Positions 8,876-16,534 of a stretch of DNA of 64,000 nt are shown here, piece by piece (positions within the stretch are counted from its first letter, which is position 1; every line of letters starts with the position of its first letter). This DNA comes from Terrimonas ginsenosidimutans (GTDB taxonomy: Bacteria; Bacteroidota; Bacteroidia; Chitinophagales; Chitinophagaceae). Under the pieces are notes generated by a model that did not search any database, was not told where the DNA came from, and saw nothing but the letters and a program-made list of their open reading frames with translations. Both the position numbers and the translations under genes were made by a program. Location: NCBI RefSeq assembly GCF_022012415.1, contig NZ_JAKLTR010000026.1, forward strand, positions 1 to 64,000. Direction: 5' to 3'.

Positions 8876-9565
8876 CTAGTTCCACAGCGGCTTTTTGCCA
8901 GAAGGTTTCGGACCTCCTTTGGGCTTTGATGACAGGCGCAGGTGCTGGCGCGGGTCTCCTTTGGAGGTGAAGCGATCGAATGCCTTTTGATCCACTGCGC
9001 GGATCGGATCTTCCGATTTCAGCATTTCTGTTTGTACATTATTTTCAGCAACCGGCATTTCCTGTTCAGCCGTTGCGGATCTTAACTGCGTCGTTTCTTT
9101 TACCCGTGGTGCCCGTTTTTCAGGAGCCGTCTTCTTTGCTGTGGCTGCTTTCTTTACGGCCTTTGTTGCCGCTTTCTTCGCAGCAGGTTTACGCGTGGTT
9201 GTTGTTCTTTTTGCAGTCGCGGATTTTTTAACCGCCGCTTTCTTTACAGCTGATTTTTTACTTGCTGTTGCTTTTTTCTTTGGCGCCGTACGTTTGACTG
9301 CTTTTTTCGGTGCGGATTTTTTCACCGCAGATTTTTTAACGGCCGATTTCTTCGCAGCGGACTTTTTAGGTGCTGCTTTTTTCGATGCGGATTTCTTTTT
9401 AGGCACTTTCGCGCCCTTTTCTCTTGCTTCTGATAAACCTATAGCGATCGCTTGTTTGGGATTAGTGACTTTCTTTCCGGAGCCTCCGCTGCGGAGTGTT
9501 CCGCGCTCCATCCGTTTCATCGCGGACTTCACCCCTTTCTGGGCTCCTTTTGAATACTTTGCCAT
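8876..9565 (-). CDS. Lysine/alanine-rich histone H1-like protein (DUF6496-type N-terminus)
   Basis: 229 aa. The N-terminal ~60 residues (MAKYSKGAQKGVKSAMKRME then KQAIAIGLSEAREKGAK) match a small family annotated DUF6496. Residues ~55-150 are a long run of K/A/S repeats of AAPKKSA and AVKKSA type, like eukaryotic H1 tails and bacterial Hc1/AlgP-type proteins, suggesting nucleic-acid binding. The C-terminal part (RSATAEQEMPVAENN onward) is acidic to neutral and ends KKPLWN. A role in nucleoid compaction is inferred from composition only. The repeat tail is prone to length variation. Confidence 0.8.
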   Translation of the reverse strand: MAKYSKGAQKGVKSAMKRMERGTLRSGGSGKKVTNPKQAIAIGLSEAREKGAKVPKKKSASKKAAPKKSAAKKSAVKKSAVKKSAPKKAVKRTAPKKKATASKKSAVKKAAVKKSATAKRTTTTRKPAAKKAATKAVKKAATAKKTAPEKRAPRVKETTQLRSATAEQEMPVAENNVQTEMLKSEDPIRAVDQKAFDRFTSKGDPRQHLRLSSKPKGGPKPSGKKPLWN

Positions 9566-9851
9566 GATGTTTAATTTAATTAAGGGTTAGAAATAATTGT
9601 ATTCAGGAATTACGGCCAAAAACTATACCCCGTAGCAAACAACAGGGATACAGGTCTTAAATGGCGGTATATGTTGCGCTATTTCCTCATTTTTACCCAA
9701 AGACGTTCTTAGCGGTTGATTCTTACCGGGATGCCCATTCTTCTGCTGATAGCGCCGCCCGTGCAGCTTCAGGCCATCGACTTCTTAAAATTTGGGCAAT
9801 GATCAGCTGTTCATGGGTAGATGTTTTTTATCTTTCGTCCAAACTACTGCA

Positions 9852-11165
9852 ATGTCAAAATACCGTCTTGTTGCACTCCTGCTTGCTGTTTACTTTTTGG
9901 CAAATCCCGCTGCCGCGCAACACTATCTTATCCGTGCAGGTAAACTGTTCAACAGCGAGACAGGGGCGTTTCAAAAAGACATGGCCATACTGGTTTCAGG
10001 CACGCGTATCGATACTGTAAAAGCCGGAAAAGATCTTACAGCAGCAGAAAAGGAAAAGTATCAGCTGGTAGACCTGTCTGCCTATACTGTATTGCCGGGT
10101 CTGATCGATTGCCATACACATTTGCTGTACAAGGAAAATATCTGGAAGGGAAACCGGGAAGCCAGCCTTGACATGAACAGGATGCTTACACTTGATGGCG
10201 ATGCTTACCGCGCGATCTATGGCGCCGCCAGGGCAAAGGCCTATCTTGAAGAAGGGATCACAACAGTTCAGGACCTTGGCAATTCCGGGCTCTTTGCAGA
10301 TATGGCGTTGAGACGGGCGATCAATGAAGGACTTGTTCCCGGTCCGCGAATGCGTTGCTCAGGTCCCGGACTTTCCACCGAAGGCGGTCAGTTGCCTCAT
10401 ACGATCTTCAAACACCAGGAACTGGTTAAAGACGAATATCGCGTGGTAACAGGCGTGGATGACGCTATTCAGGCAGTGAGAGAGAATATAAACCAGGGAG
10501 CTTCCGTGATCAAGATCTTTGCAAACAACACCCCGAATAATACGATGCTTCGTGTGGAAGAGATCAAAGCGATCGTAGAAGAAGCGCACCGTTACAACGT
10601 CCGCGTAACCGCACATGCTACAAACAGCCGCTCTGTTTACAATGCCGTGATCGGCGGCGTTGATGGCATCGAACATGGTTACCAGATAGAAGATTCAGTG
10701 CTGGACCTGATGAAGAAAAAGAACGTATTCCTTGTACCAACAGACCCCGACAGCCTGACGATGATCCAGTATGCGAAACAGGATGATCCGGCGGATACAG
10801 CCCAGATCGCAGGCTATATGCAGGGCATGCGCTCACCACAGAACCGCCTGCTGCGTGCCTACAAAAAAGGCGTTATGATCGCAGCCGGCTCAGATGATTA
10901 TGTAGATTTCAAACTTCCTTTTTCTGCTCCATCCAAACGCACACTGATCGGATACCACCAGGCAGGGATCCCAATTGCTGATGTATTAAAATTTGCAACC
11001 ATAAATGCAGCAACACAGGTGAACTATCAGAACAGGACTGGTGTTATAAAAAAAGGATTCTGGGCTGATATCATCGCTGTGGATAATGGTCTCGAACAGG
11101 ATATCGAAGCGATTATGAAAGTCCACTTCGTGATGAAAGAGGGAAAAATAATCCGGAAGGACTAA
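9852..11165 (+). CDS. Secreted amidohydrolase (imidazolonepropionase-like)
   Basis: 437 aa from the ATG at 9852, which opens a signal peptide (LVALLLAVYFLANPAAAQ). It has a TIM-barrel metal-dependent hydrolase fold. DCHTH gives the HxH metal pair, VKIF is where the bridging lysine is expected, TAHA and GIEHG give the later histidines, and AAGSDDY gives the active-site aspartate. Members act on cyclic amides or dipeptides (Xaa-Pro dipeptidase-like enzymes). Substrate cannot be told. A second family member is at 36881-38602, and the 11 bases before both start codons are the same (CAAACTACTGC). Confidence 0.88.
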   Translation: MSKYRLVALLLAVYFLANPAAAQHYLIRAGKLFNSETGAFQKDMAILVSGTRIDTVKAGKDLTAAEKEKYQLVDLSAYTVLPGLIDCHTHLLYKENIWKGNREASLDMNRMLTLDGDAYRAIYGAARAKAYLEEGITTVQDLGNSGLFADMALRRAINEGLVPGPRMRCSGPGLSTEGGQLPHTIFKHQELVKDEYRVVTGVDDAIQAVRENINQGASVIKIFANNTPNNTMLRVEEIKAIVEEAHRYNVRVTAHATNSRSVYNAVIGGVDGIEHGYQIEDSVLDLMKKKNVFLVPTDPDSLTMIQYAKQDDPADTAQIAGYMQGMRSPQNRLLRAYKKGVMIAAGSDDYVDFKLPFSAPSKRTLIGYHQAGIPIADVLKFATINAATQVNYQNRTGVIKKGFWADIIAVDNGLEQDIEAIMKVHFVMKEGKIIRKD

Positions 11166-11348
11166 CGCAATACTGTAAATTCGCGCAGAAGCCTGATTGT
11201 TCGTAACCATCTGAAATATAAGTGGCAGAGCCTTCGACCTGAATGTATGCTTCGGCCAACGGCCGTCGGTCATCTTCCATCGATACTGATTCCGCCTTTG
11301 ACATCAAGCATAAACACCGACTAATAACGCTAACCTGGAAGAACAACG

Positions 11349-13613
11349 ATGAGAAAGTACAAAAACCTGCTTTTCTATATAATAACTATCGCCAGCTTTT
11401 CGGGAGTAATTTATTATATCATCAGAAAGGGAGCAAAGCTGGAGCAGGGAAAGATGACGGAGTTTGTTCCGCAGCTGAATGCCTCAACCTGGGATCAGTT
11501 CAAGGATACATACAGCCATAACGTAACCCATCCGTTGGCAATATTGCTCCTGCAGATCATCACGATCATTCTTACGGCAAGATTATTCGGCTTTATCTTC
11601 AAAAAGATCAGGCAGCCTTCTGTGATCGGTGAGATCATAGCAGGTATCGTTCTCGGACCTTCTTTTCTTGGCACCTATTTCCCCGAATTCTCAGGTTTCC
11701 TTTTTCCGGCACAATCGCTGAGCAACTTGCAATTCCTCAGTCAGATCGGATTGATCCTTTTTATGTTCGTGGTTGGAATGGAACTGGACCTGAATCTGCT
11801 CCGCAATAAAGCCAAAGACGCCGTAGTGGTCAGCCACGCCAGCATCATCTTTCCGTTCACCCTCGGCATTGGACTGGCTTACTATATCTACCATAATTTT
11901 TCTCCCGCCAATATCAACTTCCTGGCCTTTTCCCTTTTTATAGGGATCGCGATGAGTATTACCGCGTTTCCTGTGCTTGCGCGGATCGTACAGGAAAGAG
12001 GGCTTACAAAAACAAAACTGGGTTCTATCGTGATCACCTGCGCCGCGGCAGATGATATTACTGCCTGGTGTATCCTCGCAGCGGTGATCGCGATCGTAAA
12101 GGCGGGATCGATCATAAGCGCCCTGTTCACCATCCTGATGGCCATTGCTTATGTGATCATCATGCTGAGAGTGATCCGGCCCTTCCTGAAAAGGATCGGT
12201 GAAAAATATTCCAGCAAGGAAACGATCAGCAAACCCGTTGTGGCCATCTTCTTTATCACATTGCTGGCCTCTTCTTACATGACAGAAGTGATCGGGATCC
12301 ATGCATTGTTTGGAGCGTTCATGGCTGGAGTGATCATGCCCTCTCGCGTGAATTTCCGGAGCATTTTTATCGAGAAGGTAGAGGATGTATCGCTGGTGCT
12401 GCTACTCCCCCTTTTCTTCGTATTTACCGGCTTGCGCACACAGATCGGTTTACTGAACGACTGGGAACTGTGGAAAGTCTGTGGTGCGATCATAGCAGTA
12501 GCAGTCATAGGAAAGTTTGCAGGAGGAGCAATTGCGGCAAGATATGTTGGGCAGGACTGGAAGACCAGTTTATCTATCGGTGCATTAATGAATACCCGCG
12601 GACTGATGGAGCTCGTTGTATTGAATATCGGTTATGATCTCGGCGTATTAAGCCCATCGATCTTTGCAATGATGGTGATCATGGCACTCGTCACAACTTT
12701 CATGACTGGCCCATCCCTTGATATCATTAACTGGTGGTTCAAGGATAAGAAAACGGTAAAAGCAGAGCCTCCTCCCAAAAACAAACCTTATAATATTCTT
12801 TTCACATTCCGCTTGCCACGCAAGGGTGTAAGTTTATTGAAACTTGCTAATTATTTTGTAAGGAATTCCATACAGAATTCACGCATTACGGCTTTACATC
12901 TTTCTGCAAGTACTGAATTGAATATGTATAACCAGGAAGAGTATGAACGTGAAAGTTTTCAACCCGTGCGTGAGCAGGCGGCTTATCTGAATGTTCCGGT
13001 GGCCACTATGTTCAAACCATCTTCACAGATAGAACATGATATTACGCAGACGGCAAATCTGTCGCAAACAGATCTGCTGCTGATCGGCGCCGGCAGTTCC
13101 GTATTTGAAGGAAGTCTGCTCGGACGCATTCTTGGCTTAACAACCAGGATCATTAACCCGGAGCGCTTGCTGGATACGATCACCGGTAAGGAAAAACTAT
13201 TTGAATCGACGGCCTTTGATGAGACCGTTAAAAATATCATGCGTAACACAACGGTTCCTGTTGGAATTTATCTTGACAAAGGTTTGCATGACCTGAAACG
13301 TGTTCATGTTTTTCTTGCATCACCAGATGATACATTCCTGGTTGCCCATGCAAAGCAGTTGATCTACCAGCAGGAAGTGCATATCCACGTCATAGACAAA
13401 GCAGGTCTGCAGCAGGAAGACAGCGGCAAGCAAATGTCTTCGATACTAAAAATGCTTACTCCCGGCCCCGTTACCATTGAGCAGCAGTTTTCTGTACATG
13501 ACCCTTCACAGGAGCTGATGCTTATCAGCACCGAAGCCTGGAAAAATGCTGTCGATAACGGAGCAGATTGGTTGTCCGCTGCACCATCAGTGTTGGTAAT
13601 GAAACACGCATAA
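11349..13613 (+). CDS. CPA2-type cation:proton antiporter with C-terminal Usp-like region
   Basis: 754 aa. An extra N-terminal membrane segment (residues 5-24) precedes a KefB/NapA-type transporter domain (about residues 60-460) with motifs such as PSVIGEIIAGIVLGPSFLG and the ion-site region CAAADDITAWCILA carrying the double Asp. After a basic linker, residues ~475-750 look like tandem universal-stress-protein-like folds (NILFTFRLPRKG; LLLIGAGSS), probably regulatory. It exchanges Na+ or K+ for H+ across the inner membrane; the ion is not decided by sequence. Confidence 0.9.
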   Translation: MRKYKNLLFYIITIASFSGVIYYIIRKGAKLEQGKMTEFVPQLNASTWDQFKDTYSHNVTHPLAILLLQIITIILTARLFGFIFKKIRQPSVIGEIIAGIVLGPSFLGTYFPEFSGFLFPAQSLSNLQFLSQIGLILFMFVVGMELDLNLLRNKAKDAVVVSHASIIFPFTLGIGLAYYIYHNFSPANINFLAFSLFIGIAMSITAFPVLARIVQERGLTKTKLGSIVITCAAADDITAWCILAAVIAIVKAGSIISALFTILMAIAYVIIMLRVIRPFLKRIGEKYSSKETISKPVVAIFFITLLASSYMTEVIGIHALFGAFMAGVIMPSRVNFRSIFIEKVEDVSLVLLLPLFFVFTGLRTQIGLLNDWELWKVCGAIIAVAVIGKFAGGAIAARYVGQDWKTSLSIGALMNTRGLMELVVLNIGYDLGVLSPSIFAMMVIMALVTTFMTGPSLDIINWWFKDKKTVKAEPPPKNKPYNILFTFRLPRKGVSLLKLANYFVRNSIQNSRITALHLSASTELNMYNQEEYERESFQPVREQAAYLNVPVATMFKPSSQIEHDITQTANLSQTDLLLIGAGSSVFEGSLLGRILGLTTRIINPERLLDTITGKEKLFESTAFDETVKNIMRNTTVPVGIYLDKGLHDLKRVHVFLASPDDTFLVAHAKQLIYQQEVHIHVIDKAGLQQEDSGKQMSSILKMLTPGPVTIEQQFSVHDPSQELMLISTEAWKNAVDNGADWLSAAPSVLVMKHA

Positions 13614-13707
13614 GACCCACCCAATTCAGGAGGAAAATTCTTCAATTGATACACGAATCGATCTGCAGCGCGTATCGCGGGCTGTAGCTTAGCGAAAACA
13701 TTGTCAA

Positions 13708-14118
13708 ATGAAGAAGTTTATTACCACCCTGGTTTTTGCACTAATGATCTCCTGCTGCCTGTACGCGCAGGATGGGAAGCCAGTCACTGCAACGACAAAA
13801 GAATTTATGCAGATCAATACGGTTGAATCTGTTTTGGCCGGAGGGCTTGGCCGTTCACGCCTGATCGTCACAAATCCGGACGGTTCGCAAACCGATACTG
13901 ATCTCGAAAACCTGTTCAGCATGACAGGTATCAATTTCAAGAACATTAAGGAAAACGAAAACAAGCTGGTGAAGCTGTTGAAAAAATATACAGATGAAGG
14001 CTGGAAACTTGAGCATGTTACTCCATTGACACTTAGCCAGAATGATACAGGTTCGGGTGGGATCTTTATGACCAGATACCTGTTATCGAAAGAGGCCGCT
14101 CCAAAGGAGAAAGCCTGA
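13708..14118 (+). CDS. Small secreted protein of unknown function
   Basis: 136 aa with a clear signal peptide (MKKFITTLVFALMISCCLYAQ). The C-terminal half (VKLLKKYTDEGWKLEHVTP) resembles the short DUF4177-like pattern seen in many small bacterial proteins; this is weak. No cysteine pair or enzyme motif is seen. It stands alone and is followed by a strong terminator at 14203. Confidence 0.7.
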   Translation: MKKFITTLVFALMISCCLYAQDGKPVTATTKEFMQINTVESVLAGGLGRSRLIVTNPDGSQTDTDLENLFSMTGINFKNIKENENKLVKLLKKYTDEGWKLEHVTPLTLSQNDTGSGGIFMTRYLLSKEAAPKEKA

Positions 14119-14202
14119 TCGTTCAAACGTTTTATCTTCTGGAAAGCAATACGGTCGGGAATTAAAACACAGAAGAGTTTGTGGGAGCCTGATGATCTCT
14201 TT

Positions 14203-14236
14203 AAAGGTGGTGAATGTGTTCACCACCTTTCTTTAT
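14203..14236 (+). terminator. Rho-independent terminator
   Basis: Perfect 12-bp stem AAAGGTGGTGAA / TTCACCACCTTT with loop TGTG, then CTTTATT. It ends the transcription unit of the small secreted protein at 13708-14118. The remaining ~200 bp to the next start codon hold only A/T-rich presumed promoter sequence. Confidence 0.85.
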
Positions 14237-14437
14237 TAACGGTATGATCAACGTTTATACTTTAGCATGCATTCATAGGCGTATATTTTGGACACCTGCA
14301 AAGATCAGGAACAAAGTGTTGCATCGTATGCCCTCGTACAGTTTACATTTGTAATTACGAATAAAAACGCTTTGTCAGAAAAGAAAAATGATTGGTTTTT
14401 TCTTTTAGATAATTATACTTTAACTTAAATTAATGCC

Positions 14438-14932
14438 ATGGTAGATAGCCGGATCTTATCAGCAACAGCACTTATCATAACGTTTTGGGGAGGATTATTT
14501 TTCTCGTCTCATCCATCAGGCATTATTGGAAGACCGGCCCGTTCGATTTCATTCTTCACCGTTGTTGATACCATTCCATCACGTAGTAAATCTTTTGATC
14601 AGATCTACCAAGCCGAACAGGTTGACAAACTAGCCCGGTTCAACGGCGGCACCGGCAAGTGGAACAAATTCCTGGAGAGAAACATTAACATGAACGATGT
14701 TGTAGACACAGGGTCTGAGCATACAGGTAACATAATAATAGAGTTTGTTGTGACAAAAAACGGGAAACTCAAAGATGTGAGATCGTTGACCGCCGATCCG
14801 GATGAACTGGATAACAGGTATATGCAGGCCATAAAAAAATCACCGGATTGGATCCCCGCATCCATAAAGGGAAAGCCCGTCGACAGTTATGTCAGACTCG
14901 TATTCCCCTACCCTCATATAACCCGGGAATAA
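14438..14932 (+). CDS. TonB C-terminal-like secreted/periplasmic protein
   Basis: 164 aa with an N-terminal hydrophobic segment (about residues 6-25). The C-terminal ~80 residues (IIIEFVVTKNGKLKDV through DSYVRLVFPYPH) follow the beta-alpha-beta pattern of TonB C-terminal domains, including the GKPVDSYVRLVFPY end. It lacks the long Pro-rich periplasmic linker of classical TonB, so it may be a short energy-transducer relative or an orphan domain. It is transcribed toward gntP, whose stop is 10 bp beyond its own. Confidence 0.65.
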   Translation: MVDSRILSATALIITFWGGLFFSSHPSGIIGRPARSISFFTVVDTIPSRSKSFDQIYQAEQVDKLARFNGGTGKWNKFLERNINMNDVVDTGSEHTGNIIIEFVVTKNGKLKDVRSLTADPDELDNRYMQAIKKSPDWIPASIKGKPVDSYVRLVFPYPHITRE

Positions 14933-14942
14933 CACCATTCTT

Positions 14943-16271
14943 TTACTTCATCCAGAGGGACAGCATAAAGACCACGATCATTGTAATCAATCCCATCCAC
15001 ACAGAGGCCAAAGAATGAACGCGCAGCATTGTTTTGATATCAATGTCTGAGAATTTGGAGATCACCCAAAAATAAGCATCATTCGTATGTGAGATCATCA
15101 TGGAGCCGGCTCCCATTGAAAGCACTGTCAGGATCCTTCCGTTCTCGCTATCCAATCCAAGTGCGGGCAGCAATGGAAGAATGATAGATGAAGCCGTAAC
15201 GATGGCAACAGTAGACGATCCCTGTGCAGTTTTGATGATGAAGGTCAACAGGAATGGAAACCAGATCCCCAGCATTTTCATATCAAGTGTTTCCCCGAAA
15301 TGCACTCCGATATTGGTGGCGGATAATACAGCGCCAAATGCACCACCGGCGCCGATGATGACAAGAATGCCACCGGCCTTTTCGACAGAAGAAGAAAGGT
15401 TCTCACTCAGTGTATGTTTGCGGTCCTTTGTAGTCAGAATTGCAAGCAACACACCTGCTGCCATAGCGATAGAGGGATCACCTGCGACATTGAAGATCTT
15501 TGCAAAACTACCTTCGGCATGTTCAAGACCGATCACAGATTTGATCGCCATCAATATGATCGGAACGATCACGGGAAGGAATGCTTTCAGCACGGACGGG
15601 CGTCCGGTCGGATCTGTTTCCTCTTCTTCCACTGTTACCGGTTTCGAGATGTTTCCTCTCTTTCCCGCGTATACAGCCCAGGCATGTCCGACGAGCATGG
15701 CAGGTACGGCTATCAGGATCCCGCACAGGATCAGCTTCCCGAAATCAACGCCGATGGTGCTTGCGGCCGCTGTAGCCCCGGGATGCGGCGGTAATAAACA
15801 ATGAACGGCATAAAGACCTGCTCCCAGTGAAACACTCATCGTCGCCACGGCAATCCCCGTTCTTCTGACCAGCGATTTATTGATCCCGTTTAATACGATA
15901 TACCCCGAATCACAAAAGATCGGAAGACCCACGATAAACCCTGTAATGGCAATCGCAAGTGATGACCGCTTCTCTCCTACCAGTCGCACAATAAACGATG
16001 CCATCACCTGTGTACTACCGTTCTTTTCCAGCAATACGCCGATCGTGGTTCCCAGCACTATAATGATAGCGAGTTTGGACATGATATCTCCCAATCCCGC
16101 CTTCATCAATGCCAGTATCTCGGGAATTCCCAATTGAATGCCCAGCCCTGTCACAAAACAGGCAATGATCAACGCAAAAAATGGATGGACCTTGAACCGG
16201 ACAGTCAGAATAATGATCGCAATGATACCGGCAAGCAGGGATACGATGACCTGCGGAAAGGAAGTAGTCAT
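14943..16271 (-). CDS. GntP-family H+ symporter (gluconate/hydroxyacid permease)
   Basis: 442-aa polytopic inner-membrane protein with about 12 hydrophobic segments. Family stretches are visible: FCDSGYIVLNGI, LLPPHPGATAAAS and the late GAGSMMISHTNDAYFW. The ATG at 16271 starts a normal N-terminus; the longer frame to 16412 merely translates heptad repeats. GntP members take up gluconate, and some carry other sugar acids or hydroxyacids. The divergent neighbour is a D-2-hydroxyacid dehydrogenase, which suggests a hydroxyacid substrate; this is inference. Confidence 0.92.
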   Translation of the reverse strand: MTTSFPQVIVSLLAGIIAIIILTVRFKVHPFFALIIACFVTGLGIQLGIPEILALMKAGLGDIMSKLAIIIVLGTTIGVLLEKNGSTQVMASFIVRLVGEKRSSLAIAITGFIVGLPIFCDSGYIVLNGINKSLVRRTGIAVATMSVSLGAGLYAVHCLLPPHPGATAAASTIGVDFGKLILCGILIAVPAMLVGHAWAVYAGKRGNISKPVTVEEEETDPTGRPSVLKAFLPVIVPIILMAIKSVIGLEHAEGSFAKIFNVAGDPSIAMAAGVLLAILTTKDRKHTLSENLSSSVEKAGGILVIIGAGGAFGAVLSATNIGVHFGETLDMKMLGIWFPFLLTFIIKTAQGSSTVAIVTASSIILPLLPALGLDSENGRILTVLSMGAGSMMISHTNDAYFWVISKFSDIDIKTMLRVHSLASVWMGLITMIVVFMLSLWMK

Positions 16272-16303
16272 GTTCAAAACTAAGGCAAATTCGCATAAAG
16301 AAC

Positions 16304-16519
16304 GTTGTCCGTGGTCCGTTGACCGTTGACCGATCACCGTTGACCGTTGTCCGTTGACCGTTGACCGTTGAATACTGTTTATGCGCGAGGTCTTATAAAC
16401 CGAGCCGAACAACTGTACGTTTTTATATTAAAAAACATCCACACGACCTTCGGCCCGGCAACGGTCAACGGACAACGGTCAACGGACAACGGACAACGGT
16501 CAACGGTGATCGGTCAACG
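16304..16519. repeat. Inverted pair of CCGTTGA heptad arrays in a divergent promoter region
   Basis: The left array (16304-16370) runs CCGTTGA, CCGTTGT, CCGATCA and similar 7-bp words. The right array (16459-16519) is the same family inverted (TCAACGG, ACAACGG). The spacer 16371-16458 is unique. It sits between the start codons of gntP (-) and the dehydrogenase (+), where a terminator role makes no sense. The arms could pair over roughly 60 bp. Confidence 0.9.
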
Positions 16520-16534
16520 ATTTCTCCATCTCTC

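Noticed and set aside
16272-16412. N-terminal extension of the GntP permease
   Set aside because: Translates heptad repeats (repeated NGQRST-type words); family N-terminus fits ATG 16271.
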